The position numbers and the translations under genes are program-made. Below are positions 36,408 to 45,297 of a DNA stretch of 64,000 nucleotides, piece by piece; within the stretch, counting starts at the first letter, position 1, and each line of letters starts with the position of its first letter. Source of the DNA: Bacteroidales bacterium (GTDB lineage Bacteria; Bacteroidota; Bacteroidia; Bacteroidales; Muribaculaceae); NCBI GenBank assembly GCA_019415705.1, contig DXYS01000086.1, positions 61,468 to 125,467 on the forward strand, written 5' to 3'. The notes beneath the pieces were generated by a model, which had not been told where the DNA came from, made no database searches, and saw only the letters and a list, made by a program, of their open reading frames with translations.

Positions 36408-38936
36408 TTATCCACACTTTGAAGTGCCGCAGGATGTGCAGATAAGGCAGCCTTCCTGATAGATAAGCGTTTCGTTGCCACAGTTAGGGCAGGTCTGACC
36501 GCTTGCCTTTGTGCCGTTGGGCAGATATTTCTTAAGGGCGCGCTCGACACCCATTTTCCATGTGTTGATTGACTGAGAGTCGAGTTCGAGACCGCCGACA
36601 AGTTTTAGCACCTGATCGATAGGCATGCCGTAGCGTAACACACCCGAAATAAGTTTGGCATAATTCCAATACTCGGGATTGAACTTGTCAGACAGTCCCT
36701 CGATAGTTGTCTTGTAGCCGCGTTTGTTAATAAACTGGAAGTCGTAGCGTTTGTTGCCGTTCTCGTCAACCGCCTTGATGATTTTGCCATGTGTGACTGA
36801 TTTCGGGCAGAATATACCGTCTTCATCATCAGCGAGACCGGTGAAGATTTCGTATGGATTGCCGTCTATCAGACCAACAAATGCAATCCACTTCTCCTTG
36901 TTATTCTGGAATCGGACAACGTCGGCCTCAAGTTCGATAGGGCGCTTGGCGACATGAGGCTTGACCTCTCCGGCAGCCGGCTCACTTTTTTTCTCAAGCG
37001 CTACAAGCACACCCGAGCGCGAGCCGTCGCGATAGACCGTGCAGCCTTTGCACCCCGAGCGCCATGCCTCGACATAAAGCGAGTTTACCACTTCTTCGCT
37101 GACATCGGCCGGCAGGTTGATGGTAACAGAAATCGAGTGGTCAACCCATTTCTGGATACGTCCCTGCATCCTTACTTTCTCAAGCCAGTTGATATCATTG
37201 GCAGTAGCACCGGCATAAGGCGAACGCGCTACGAGGGCATCTATCTCCTCCTGCGTATAATTATCTTTGACTTCGATGCCGTTGATATTCATCCAGTCAA
37301 TAAACTTGGGATGATAAACAACATACTCCTCAAATGCGTCACCTGTCTCGTCGACATAATCGATGCGGACACTGGCGTCGTTGGGGTTGACCTTGCGGCG
37401 ACGTTTGTAGACAGGCATAAAGACAGGCTCAATACCGGAGGTTGTGCGCGTCATAAGACTCGTGGTACCGGTCGGCGCGATAGTCAGACAGGCGATATTA
37501 CGACGACCATACTGACACATTTTATCATAAAGCTCCGGCGAAGCCTCACGCAGACGGTTGATATAGGGATTGTTTTTCTCGCGCTCTTTGTCAAATATTT
37601 CAAAGGCGCCACGCTCCTTGGCCATTTCTACAGACGAGCCGTAAGCCGCGAGAGCTAATGCGCGATGCACACTGACAGAGAAATCGGTCGCCTCCTCCGT
37701 GCCATATCTCAGACCGAGAGCGGCGAGCATGTCGCCCTCAGCGGTTGTACCGACACCTGTGCGACGTCCTTTAAGAGTCTTTGCCTTGATTTTCAGCCAA
37801 AGATTACGCTCTGATGATTTCACTTCCTCTGTCTCGGGGTCGGCATCGATTTTCTCGAGAATGGTGTCAATCTTCTCCATTTCGAGATCGATAATATCGT
37901 CCATCATGCGCTGTGCCATGGCGACATACTTGGCAAATTTATCAAAATTAAATTTTGCCTGAGGCGTGAAAGGATTGTCGACAAACGAGTAAAGGTTAAT
38001 AGCTATCAGACGGCAGCTGTCATAAGGACAGAGAGGTATCTCACCACAGGGATTGGTCGAAATGGTGCGGAAACCGAGGTCGGCATAACAGTCAGGCACA
38101 GACTCGCGCGTGATTGTATCCCAGAAGAGGACACCGGGCTCGGCCGATTTCCATGCATTATGTATAATCTTAGCCCATAGCTCCTTGGCATTGATGTTTT
38201 TACTGATAAACGGTTTGTCGGAGTCTACCGGATAAGCCTGAGTATATTCGGTCCCGTCAGTAGCCGCCTTCATGAAATCATCATCGATGCGCACCGACAC
38301 ATTGGCGCCGGTTACACGGCCCTCAGTCATCTTTGCGTCTATAAATGCCTCCGAATCAGGATGCTTGATAGAGACAGTCATCATAAGCGCTCCGCGACGT
38401 CCGTCTTGAGCGACCTCGCGTGTCGAGTTTGAATAACGCTCCATAAAGGGCACAAGACCGGTCGAGGTGAGGGCGGAGTTCTTTACAGGCGTACCTTTCG
38501 GACGGATATGCGAGAGGTCATGTCCGACACCTCCGCGACGCTTCATCAGCTGCACCTGCTCCTCATCTATACGTATAACACCGCCGTAAGAGTCCGGGGC
38601 GCCGTCAAGACCGATGACAAAGCAATTTGAAAGAGAGCCTACCTGATAATGGTTACCGATGCCTGACATCGGACTGCCCTGAGGAACTATGTATTTAAAA
38701 TCCTTCAGAGCATCATATATCTCATCGGCAGACATCGGATTGGGATACTTCCGCTCTATGCGGGCAATTTCGCCGGCAATACGGCGATGCATGTCATCCG
38801 GCGTAAGTTCAAAGATGTGGCCGAACGAATCTTTAAGAGCATATTTGCTGACCCATACGCGAGCCGCAAGCTCATCACCGCCAAAATACTTTAACGAAGC
38901 ATCATACGCCTCGTCATAGGTGTAACTTTTTTCCAT
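36408..38936 (-). CDS. nrdJ: Class II (adenosylcobalamin-dependent) ribonucleoside-diphosphate reductase
   Basis: I start at the ATG 38934-38936; the frame opens 12 bases earlier with TTG. The 842-residue protein has the barrel cysteines and substrate loops of class II enzymes (NPCGEIPLCPYDSC, IAPTGTTSLMTRTTSG) and a C-terminal zinc-finger-like CPNCGN...CTSCGTSKCG that also carries the reducing thiols. It makes deoxynucleotides using the B12 radical and works with or without oxygen. No cobalamin riboswitch consensus was found in the 378-base upstream gap. Confidence 0.96.
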   Translation of the reverse strand: MEKSYTYDEAYDASLKYFGGDELAARVWVSKYALKDSFGHIFELTPDDMHRRIAGEIARIERKYPNPMSADEIYDALKDFKYIVPQGSPMSGIGNHYQVGSLSNCFVIGLDGAPDSYGGVIRIDEEQVQLMKRRGGVGHDLSHIRPKGTPVKNSALTSTGLVPFMERYSNSTREVAQDGRRGALMMTVSIKHPDSEAFIDAKMTEGRVTGANVSVRIDDDFMKAATDGTEYTQAYPVDSDKPFISKNINAKELWAKIIHNAWKSAEPGVLFWDTITRESVPDCYADLGFRTISTNPCGEIPLCPYDSCRLIAINLYSFVDNPFTPQAKFNFDKFAKYVAMAQRMMDDIIDLEMEKIDTILEKIDADPETEEVKSSERNLWLKIKAKTLKGRRTGVGTTAEGDMLAALGLRYGTEEATDFSVSVHRALALAAYGSSVEMAKERGAFEIFDKEREKNNPYINRLREASPELYDKMCQYGRRNIACLTIAPTGTTSLMTRTTSGIEPVFMPVYKRRRKVNPNDASVRIDYVDETGDAFEEYVVYHPKFIDWMNINGIEVKDNYTQEEIDALVARSPYAGATANDINWLEKVRMQGRIQKWVDHSISVTINLPADVSEEVVNSLYVEAWRSGCKGCTVYRDGSRSGVLVALEKKSEPAAGEVKPHVAKRPIELEADVVRFQNNKEKWIAFVGLIDGNPYEIFTGLADDEDGIFCPKSVTHGKIIKAVDENGNKRYDFQFINKRGYKTTIEGLSDKFNPEYWNYAKLISGVLRYGMPIDQVLKLVGGLELDSQSINTWKMGVERALKKYLPNGTKASGQTCPNCGNETLIYQEGCLICTSCGTSKCG

Positions 38937-39252
38937 GATAAATGTCAAATGATTTGACTGTTTATTCTTAATGCAATTGTATTAATCTGTCAATCAAACG
39001 GGTTAATTAAGGTTGGAAAAGCATGAGGCCCGCTCTGACCGACTCCGACGAATTGTTGTCCGCAAAATTCTAAATTATATTTGAAGATAACAAACTTTTG
39101 AGTCGAAATTTTTCTACAAAATCGAAAAGTTTCCCATTTAAAAACATTAAAAGGTTACATATTAATCAATTAACCATTTGAACACAGCCTAAAAGTTTTC
39201 CAAAACAAAATTTTGACACCGCTAATGTTTATAACTTTTTTCAAGTGTCATG
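38937..39252. other. Intergenic region between divergent nrdJ and nitroreductase genes
   Basis: The span is AT-rich and has no open frame, no RNA gene and no exact TAnnTTTG on the nrdJ strand. The nearest candidate in that direction is TAGAATTTTG with two extra bases between the two halves. I looked for the B12-box and NrdR boxes and found neither. Confidence 0.5.
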
Positions 39253-39284
39253 TTTGTAAAATCACAGAAATATCATTTAATTTG
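39253..39284 (+). promoter_or_regulatory. Nitroreductase promoter
   Basis: TTTG (39253-39256) is exact and TTAATTTG (39277-39284), one mismatch, follows after 20 bases. Transcription would start near 39291, 24 bases before the chosen ATG at 39315. Confidence 0.6.
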
Positions 39285-39314
39285 CACATTATAATACACG
39301 TCATAATAACCGAC

Positions 39315-40070
39315 ATGGACACAAAATGCTATTTCTCCACAAGACGCACAGTAAGAAGCTACTCCGATAAAGTGATTCCCGACACTCTATTAAACGATAT
39401 GCTTGAACAGGCATCGCATGCACCTACGACGGGCAATATGCAGCTCTACAGCGTCATTATCACACGCGACCCCGAAATGAAACGCCGCCTTTCTCCGGCA
39501 CATTTCAACCAGCCTTCGGTCTGCGCCGCTGATGTGGTGCTGACATTTTGCACCGATTTCAATCGTTTCGACCGCTGGTGTCAGGCACGTGACGCAAAGC
39601 CGGGATATGAAAATTTTCAGTCGTTCATGTCTGCCGTACTCGACACAACAATTTTCGCGCAGCAGTTTGTAACTATAGCCGAGCTCAACGGCCTCGGCAC
39701 ATGCTATCTCGGCACAACGACATACAACGCTCCGCAGATTGCCGAAATACTTGACCTCCCCGAAATGGTTGTGCCTATAACAACCGTTACCGTCGGCTAT
39801 CCTGCCGGAGAGGCGCCGGTCAGCGACCGTTTGCCACTCAACGCCATCATGCACACCGAGCATTATAAAGATTATACCCCGGACGATATCAATCGTATTT
39901 ACAGCGAAAAAGAGAGTAGGGAAGACTCGACCCGCTTCATAGCCGAAAATGGCAAGAAAACTCTCGCACAGGTATTTACCGATATACGCTACCCGCGCGA
40001 AAACAACGAGACATTCTCAAAGGTCTTTTACGATTTTATAATTTCGAAGGGCTACAAGATGCCCTTCTGA
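39315..40070 (+). CDS. Nitroreductase family protein (NADPH-dependent FMN reductase type)
   Basis: I start at 39315 (MDTKCYFSTRRTVRSYSDK), because the longer frame from 39213 would begin upstream of the promoter. The 251-residue protein has the FMN phosphate-binding STRRTVRSY motif, HAPTTGNMQ, and a C-terminal extension like the NfsA/Frp type. It reduces nitro compounds, quinones or flavins with NAD(P)H. It converges with dnaA, with 14 bases between the stops. Confidence 0.92.
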   Translation: MDTKCYFSTRRTVRSYSDKVIPDTLLNDMLEQASHAPTTGNMQLYSVIITRDPEMKRRLSPAHFNQPSVCAADVVLTFCTDFNRFDRWCQARDAKPGYENFQSFMSAVLDTTIFAQQFVTIAELNGLGTCYLGTTTYNAPQIAEILDLPEMVVPITTVTVGYPAGEAPVSDRLPLNAIMHTEHYKDYTPDDINRIYSEKESREDSTRFIAENGKKTLAQVFTDIRYPRENNETFSKVFYDFIISKGYKMPF

Positions 40071-40084
40071 CGTCCTACACGGTT

Positions 40085-41476
40085 TCAGCCGTTGACTATC
40101 ATCGCCTCAATCGCAGCCACGTCGGCACTGAGCTGACGCTCAATCGGCAGACGCTCTTCTATATTGCGGCAGGCGTATATTACAGTCGCATGCGTGCGAT
40201 CAATGCGCGAGCCGATTGCCGTTACAGGCATATTGGTCAGCTTCTTGGCCATATACATAAGCATCTGGCGTGCATCAGATATTTCACGCTTGCGCGATTT
40301 GGTAAACAGGCAGTCGGGATTGATATTATAATAGTTGCTCACGCGATCGACAATCAATTCGAAATTAACCTGTCGGCGATTGATTTTTACCGAGTTGGCG
40401 ATAACACTGCGGGCAAGATCAAGCGTAATGTCACAATTAAGTACGGCCGCACGTCCGATAAGCGAAACCATCACACCTTCAAGATCACGGATACTTTCGG
40501 TGACATTGTCCGATATATAATTTATCAGTTCGTCAGACAATTCAATGCCGTCCTGTTCGGCTTTTTGCAAAAGCACATGACGGCGCAACTCGGCATCAGG
40601 TTTTTCGAGCTGAACAGACATGCCCCATTTGAAACGTGACAGCAGGCGGTCCTCAAAACCATCCATATCAGCCGGCGCACAATCGCTCGACATGATAATC
40701 TGCTTATTGTTCTGATGCAGATGATTGAATATGTGGAAGAATGTGTTTTGCGTTCCGGGCTTCTTGTGCAGCTCCTGTATATCGTCAATGATTAATGTAT
40801 CGATGCTCTGATAGAAGTGAAAGAAGTTGTTCAGCTCACCCTTGAGATTGGCGGCAGTATACTGGCTTTCGAAAAGCCTCGCGCTGACATAAAGCACGCG
40901 CGCGCTTGGATTCTGTTCTTTGATACGGATACCTATTGCTTGTATCAGATGGGTTTTGCCTACACCGGTCGGACCGAAGACAAACAGAGGGTTGAAAGTC
41001 TTCACCGACGGATTTGTCGCAACAGTTTCGCTGATTGCACGGGCTATCTTGTTGCTCTCGCCCTGACAATAATTTTCAAACGTATAGCGAGCATTTAACT
41101 GAGAGTCAAAAGGCTCCAGATTCTTTGGCTGAAAAGGATTGGCCGGACGGGCATTGGACTGCTCGAGTATGGTTGTCGACGGACTCGACGTGCGCATACT
41201 GACGGCAGTTTGCGGGTCATTCTGAACCTGCAGATAGTTGTAGGTCAAAGTAACGCCTGCGCCATAAATTTTGCGAATAGCAGCTCCCAACACCGACAGA
41301 TAACGCTGCTCGAGGATATCCACGACGAAAGGCGACGGCAGCATAAGCTTGAGTTTGTTGTCTTCAAACCCAAGAGATGTTATCGGTTTAAACCATGCCT
41401 CAAACTGAGGCCCGGGAATATTGTCCTTTATAAAGGCAAGACATTCTTCCCACAATTGTTGGTGAGATTTCTCCAT
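40085..41476 (-). CDS. dnaA: Chromosomal replication initiator protein DnaA
   Basis: The 463-residue protein has all four DnaA domains: an N-terminal domain I (CLAFIKDNIPGPQFEAWFKP), a variable linker, the AAA+ core with GPTGVGKTHLIQAIG (Walker A) and TLIIDDIQEL (Walker B), and the C-terminal DNA-binding helix-turn-helix with DRTHATVIYACRNIEE. It binds DnaA boxes and melts oriC. It is not part of a dnaA-dnaN operon here, and no DnaA-box cluster is seen beside it. Confidence 0.98.
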   Translation of the reverse strand: MEKSHQQLWEECLAFIKDNIPGPQFEAWFKPITSLGFEDNKLKLMLPSPFVVDILEQRYLSVLGAAIRKIYGAGVTLTYNYLQVQNDPQTAVSMRTSSPSTTILEQSNARPANPFQPKNLEPFDSQLNARYTFENYCQGESNKIARAISETVATNPSVKTFNPLFVFGPTGVGKTHLIQAIGIRIKEQNPSARVLYVSARLFESQYTAANLKGELNNFFHFYQSIDTLIIDDIQELHKKPGTQNTFFHIFNHLHQNNKQIIMSSDCAPADMDGFEDRLLSRFKWGMSVQLEKPDAELRRHVLLQKAEQDGIELSDELINYISDNVTESIRDLEGVMVSLIGRAAVLNCDITLDLARSVIANSVKINRRQVNFELIVDRVSNYYNINPDCLFTKSRKREISDARQMLMYMAKKLTNMPVTAIGSRIDRTHATVIYACRNIEERLPIERQLSADVAAIEAMIVNG

Positions 41477-41533
41477 TTTCGTCGTGATAAAGTGTCAGAG
41501 ATAAGGCGTTGGGGCCTATGCTTTTTCCGATAA

Positions 41534-41565
41534 CAAATTTCCAATTATTTTTTATAAAAAACAAT
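41534..41565 (-). promoter_or_regulatory. Possible dnaA promoter
   Basis: On the minus strand ATTG (41562-41565) and GAAATTTG (41534-41541) are 20 bases apart, each one mismatch from consensus. A 9-bp inverted repeat AATTTCCAA / TTGGAAATT (41536-41544, 41577-41585) overlaps it. The leader would be about 50 bases. Confidence 0.4.
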
Positions 41566-41710
41566 CTTCAAAATATTTGGAAATTAAACTTATTTTACAA
41601 CCTTATCAATGTCAGTGCTTTAACAAACCAAGAGTCCACGCATTTAACAAAGACTTCAGATAATAACCGTAAATAGCATTATATCAGCCATATATCGATG
41701 CCGCCTGATT

Positions 41711-41750
41711 GTTCCACGATTTAGAGATATAATTTATGCATGCGTGGAAC
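41711..41750. repeat. Inverted repeat GTTCCACG / CGTGGAAC upstream of dnaA
   Basis: Two perfect 8-bp arms at 41711-41718 and 41743-41750 flank a 24-base AT-rich centre. They lie about 240 bases upstream of the dnaA start, in a stretch with no gene. They resemble a protein-binding site pair more than a terminator, as no T run follows. No function assigned. Confidence 0.5.
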
Positions 41751-41802
41751 GCCCACAATTTCGCGACTTATGCGCTTAACAATGTTAAATCAACGTTTTT
41801 GT

Positions 41803-41827
41803 CTTATTTGAAATAATTTCAAATAAG
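41803..41827. repeat. 25-base palindrome, 12-bp arms with 1-base centre
   Basis: CTTATTTGAAAT, one A, then ATTTCAAATAAG is a perfect inverted repeat lying between the mlaD stop and dnaA. It could be an operator for a dimeric regulator, a cruciform near an AT-rich unwinding region, or part of a terminator for the mlaD transcript (it is flanked by T runs). Nothing in the sequence decides between these. Confidence 0.6.
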
Positions 41828-41844
41828 AACATTTTTACACACTA

Positions 41845-41881
41845 CACGCCGCAAAAATCCCGGACGGGCTAATGCGGCGTG
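41845..41881 (-). terminator. Hairpin after the MCE gene, possible terminator
   Basis: A perfect 9-bp stem CACGCCGCA / TGCGGCGTG encloses a second short stem CCCG/CGGG. It lies 14 bases past the MCE stop. On the minus strand the following bases are TAGTGTGTAAAAATG, not a clean T run, so termination may be weak or helped by the AT palindrome beyond it. Confidence 0.5.
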
Positions 41882-41894
41882 CGATAGTATCTTG

Positions 41895-42794
41895 TTAAAG
41901 CAGCTTTATGCTTATATAGCGCTTGGGGTTTTTCTTTATGTCTATAAAGAGCGAATCAAGACTTCTAACAGTAGCATTTATATTATCGTAGAGTTGCGGA
42001 TCATGTGTGAGCTTACCGACCGTAGACTCGGCCTCGTTAAGCTGTTCGGTGAGAGTTCGCAGATTGACAACGATAGCAGCCAGATCTTCCGCCATTGTAT
42101 CGACCGGCATACGTTCGAGCTTTTCGGTCAGTACGGTTAAGTCCTCACTCGACTGAGCAAAATTACCGGTGATAGTCTCCACATTGTTGGCGATAGGCGA
42201 CATTTTGGCCATAACAGCCTTTAGCTGGCGTGTCGTAGCCTCAAGATTGACCGTGATGTCGTCGATACGGCGCACGGCGGTCAACAGGGCGGGGTCGCCG
42301 ACAATACGGTTGATTGAGGTGAGCAGCGTATCAATCTTTGGCAGAAAACTCTCGACTGACGGCAGCAGAGATTTGCTGACATTGTCCATAAGACCTGTTG
42401 CCACGACGCCCTTGAGCTCATCGCCTACATTATGCATTGTCGAGGCCTGACTCATTTTAATCTCTATCGATGCCGTGCCTAAAAGATCTGTTTTGAGCAC
42501 AGCCTCCGAGCCGGTCGGCACTTTAAGACTTTTGTCTACACTCATCTCGACAAGTACATGTCCGGGGTTATCATATTGATATCTGATTTCACGCACCTGA
42601 CCGACCTTAAAGCCATTGATGGTGACAGGCGCCGAAATGGCCAGTCCTTCTACATTATTATATGAGGCAGTGTAATAGTTGGAAGCCTTGAACACATTAA
42701 CCCCCTTAAGGAAATCAATGCCGAAAAACAGCAGAGCCAATGCGAAAATGACTATGGCTCCAATCAGCACTTCTTTGCGAAAAATCTTTTTCAT
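41895..42794 (-). CDS. MCE/MlaD family lipid-binding protein
   Basis: The 299-residue protein has an N-terminal membrane anchor (VLIGAIVIFALALLFFGIDFL), one MCE domain (about 38-115; VEGLAISAPVTINGFKVGQV) and a long helical C-terminus (about 145-299). MCE proteins form hexamers that move phospholipids between the membranes. The matching permease (MlaE) and ATPase (MlaF) genes are not adjacent. It follows the amidase gene by 39 bases on the same strand. Confidence 0.92.
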   Translation of the reverse strand: MKKIFRKEVLIGAIVIFALALLFFGIDFLKGVNVFKASNYYTASYNNVEGLAISAPVTINGFKVGQVREIRYQYDNPGHVLVEMSVDKSLKVPTGSEAVLKTDLLGTASIEIKMSQASTMHNVGDELKGVVATGLMDNVSKSLLPSVESFLPKIDTLLTSINRIVGDPALLTAVRRIDDITVNLEATTRQLKAVMAKMSPIANNVETITGNFAQSSEDLTVLTEKLERMPVDTMAEDLAAIVVNLRTLTEQLNEAESTVGKLTHDPQLYDNINATVRSLDSLFIDIKKNPKRYISIKLL

Positions 42795-42833
42795 TATCTA
42801 TTATTAAACTTAAACTTCTTGATTAATTATCAC

Positions 42834-44015
42834 TCAGATTATCTTATCGCCGCGCATTTTGATGACATAAGCGTCACGAAAACGTTTCTTCAATTTTTTC
42901 AATGCTTGGCGGGCTTCAGACTCGGTTTTATACGATCCGCTATAATACTTGTAGAAATTGCCGTCACGCACATGACCCACATCCTTGACGCCGCGGAGCT
43001 GGCTGTCATTCTTTTTCAGTTTCTTCTTTGACGCAAGTATCTGCACATGATAAGTAGTCTTATTTCGCGAGACGGTTACGTCTTTAGACTCCTTATCTTT
43101 AACATCCGCACGTACATTCTTGTTGTCAGATGACGTATTTCCGGCAGTCCTCACATCACGGTGAATGACACCGTTCGAGCCGTTACCCGTATAATACTCC
43201 TTAAAAGCATTGAACAAAGCATCGGCACATTTTTCACGACCATCCTCCGATGCAAGAAAGTTTTCAGCCTCTGCATTACAGATAAAGTCAAGTTCGACAA
43301 GTACTGAAGGCATGGACGTAGCCCAAAGCACCCAGAAACCGGCCTGACGCACGCCCTTGTCAGCACGCCCGGCGGTCGAGACGAGCTCGTGCTGCATGAT
43401 GTCGGCGAGGTCGATGCTCTGCAGCATATGACGGTTTTGGTTAAGCTCGAATATTATATACGACTCTGATGAGTTGGGGTCGAAGCCTTGATAGTTCTCA
43501 CTGTAATCATCCTCAAGCGCCATCACGCTGTTCTCGCGCATAGCCACCGAGAGGTTGCTCTCAGACTTGTGAAGGCCGAGCGTATAGACCGATGCCCCGT
43601 GTATCTGGGCACGACGACGGTTGCGACGGTCGACCGAATTGACATGTATAGATATAAAGACATCTCCGCCGGCATTATTAGCAACGGCGGCACGCTCCTG
43701 AAGCGTCAGAAACCGGTCGTTGTCACGCGTATACACCACATCGACTTTGTCAAACTCATCGTTAATCTTTTGGCCGAGCCGCTTGCCGACATCGAGCACT
43801 ATGTCTTTCTCTCGTGCTTTCTTGCCTACGCATCCGGTATCCTTACCGCCGTGGCCGGGATCGATGACGACCACATATTTGCCTTTACCGCCGTCAGAGC
43901 CCTCATCAGCCGGAGCGGCCGACAGTGTAATCATCGGAGCGGCGGCGAGCAGACAGAACACCGAGGCGTAAAGCCTGCGGGTTGTTTGTCGGCATATTTC
44001 AAGCAATGAGGGCAT
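42834..44015 (-). CDS. N-acetylmuramoyl-L-alanine amidase (Amidase_3) with SPOR-like C-terminus
   Basis: The 393-residue protein starts with a basic segment and signal peptide (VFCLLAAAPMITLSA), followed by the zinc amidase domain (about 48-270). VVIDPGHGGKDTGC holds the first His, EKDIVLDV the Glu, ISIHVNSVD the second His, and VLVELDFICNAEAE the catalytic Glu. The C-terminal 75 residues (TTYHVQILASKKKL, FYKYYSGSYKTESEARQ) look like a SPOR domain, which binds denuded glycan strands at the septum. It cuts the stem peptide from MurNAc during division. It lies upstream of the MCE gene, possibly in one transcript. Confidence 0.95.
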   Translation of the reverse strand: MPSLLEICRQTTRRLYASVFCLLAAAPMITLSAAPADEGSDGGKGKYVVVIDPGHGGKDTGCVGKKAREKDIVLDVGKRLGQKINDEFDKVDVVYTRDNDRFLTLQERAAVANNAGGDVFISIHVNSVDRRNRRRAQIHGASVYTLGLHKSESNLSVAMRENSVMALEDDYSENYQGFDPNSSESYIIFELNQNRHMLQSIDLADIMQHELVSTAGRADKGVRQAGFWVLWATSMPSVLVELDFICNAEAENFLASEDGREKCADALFNAFKEYYTGNGSNGVIHRDVRTAGNTSSDNKNVRADVKDKESKDVTVSRNKTTYHVQILASKKKLKKNDSQLRGVKDVGHVRDGNFYKYYSGSYKTESEARQALKKLKKRFRDAYVIKMRGDKII

Positions 44016-44039
44016 CTGAGTTTAATGGCTTATATTTTG

Positions 44040-44071
44040 CAAATTTAAGAAATATTCCTCTTAATGGCCAA
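44040..44071 (-). promoter_or_regulatory. Putative amidase-MCE promoter
   Basis: On the minus strand TAAATTTG (44040-44047) is an exact -7 match and TTGG (44068-44071), one mismatch from TTTG, lies 20 bases upstream. The leader would be about 18 bases. Confidence 0.55.
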
Positions 44072-44192
44072 TCACAGGCTCGATTTTATCCTTTTCGGAC
44101 AGAACTTGCGCATTTTTGTTATATTTTTAAAGAGCAACCGTCCTCACGCCTTCTTTTTTATTAATTTTGAATTCGTCTTTTTCATTACTTAC

Positions 44193-45125
44193 ATGACACG
44201 AACATATTTCCATATATTTATTTCAGTCTTAGTTGTCGTGGCTACGGCATCATGCTCCGGACATAAGGCCACGACAGATACAGGCTCGTTCACCGTCATA
44301 TCCATCAACAGCCTTTCGGACAGCACCGAAGCCGTGACATCGGCCGAGCTCCAAGCCTTCCTTAAAACAGTCGGAGCCTCTGACCTCAACTCATGGCGAC
44401 AAACCGATGCTGCGCGCATCTTCTCCCCGGCAGCAGACTCGGTATTCGCCGAACTCAAGCCCGAGCGCACCGTCGCCTCGGTCATCGCCAATGCCCGTCG
44501 CGAAGGTCTACAGATCCCGGCTACAAATTTCGCGACCGGAGTCTGGGGCAAGCGTCAGAGCATCCTCTTCACTGACAGCGTAATGATTGTCGCGCTCAAC
44601 CATTATCTCGGCCCGGCTTATCCGGGCTATGAGGGACTGCCGGAGCATATACGACGCCTGAAAACGCCCGAAATGCTGCCTTATGACATCGCCGAGGCTC
44701 TGACCGCAACCGCTTATCCCTATGAAGGAGATAATGCGACAACCATCAGCCGGCTGCTATACGAGGGAGCATTGACAGAGGCTAAGATGCGCCTTGTCGA
44801 CAATGCATCCCCGTCCGCAGCGCTCGGCTATGACGAAGAGACCTACGCAGAGATTGAACATAACGAGCGGGAACTGTGGCAGAAAATCCTTGAAAACAGA
44901 CTGCTGTTCGACCGGGACCCGACTGTCGCCGCAAGGCTGACAGCGCCCGCACCGTTCACAAGCATACTTGGAGGCAAAGTGCCGGGTAGAGTAGGGCGTT
45001 ATGTCGGATGGCGCATAGTCATGGCCTACCTTGACCATAACCCTGAGGTCAGCCTAACAGATTTGCTTTCTAAAGATTTTTATCTGTCCGACGAAATTCT
45101 GCGTCGTGCCGATTACCGTCCGTAG
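44193..45125 (+). CDS. gldB: GldB-like gliding motility lipoprotein
   Basis: I start at the ATG 44193 (MTRTYFHIFISVLVVVATASC), which gives a lipoprotein signal with lipobox ATASC. The longer frame from 44064 would add 43 residues of odd composition. The 310-residue protein has the GldB/DUF2268-like core (MIVALNHYLGPAYPGYEGLPEHI in parts: NHYLGPAYPGY; YDIAEALTA; RVGRYVGWRIVMAYL). In Flavobacterium, GldB is needed for gliding; its role in non-gliding Bacteroidales is not clear to me. Possibly a cell-envelope protease-like lipoprotein. Confidence 0.82.
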   Translation: MTRTYFHIFISVLVVVATASCSGHKATTDTGSFTVISINSLSDSTEAVTSAELQAFLKTVGASDLNSWRQTDAARIFSPAADSVFAELKPERTVASVIANARREGLQIPATNFATGVWGKRQSILFTDSVMIVALNHYLGPAYPGYEGLPEHIRRLKTPEMLPYDIAEALTATAYPYEGDNATTISRLLYEGALTEAKMRLVDNASPSAALGYDEETYAEIEHNERELWQKILENRLLFDRDPTVAARLTAPAPFTSILGGKVPGRVGRYVGWRIVMAYLDHNPEVSLTDLLSKDFYLSDEILRRADYRP

Positions 45126-45297
45126 CGTTAATTGAAGTAACATCTGTACTTATCGTGCAAAGCCTCTCGGCTGACAATCAAGGTGTTACATATAATACAC
45201 TAAACATTTACCGGCCGAAATCCGTTGATATTGTATTCGTAATGGACTGACGCCCGGGCAGATAATGCGCGGCCCGTCAGAAAAGTTTTATACAGAC

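Noticed and set aside
36408..36416. A perfect TTATCCACA DnaA box
   Set aside because: It is single and includes the stop codon of nrdJ; an origin needs a cluster near an AT-rich unwinding element. Taken as chance.
38937..39314. Possible cobalamin riboswitch upstream of nrdJ
   Set aside because: No B12-box or flanking conserved stems could be found by reading either strand.
41477..41894. Replication origin next to dnaA
   Set aside because: Dyads are present but no cluster of DnaA boxes; in Bacteroidetes oriC is often not next to dnaA. Kept only as a finding about structure.
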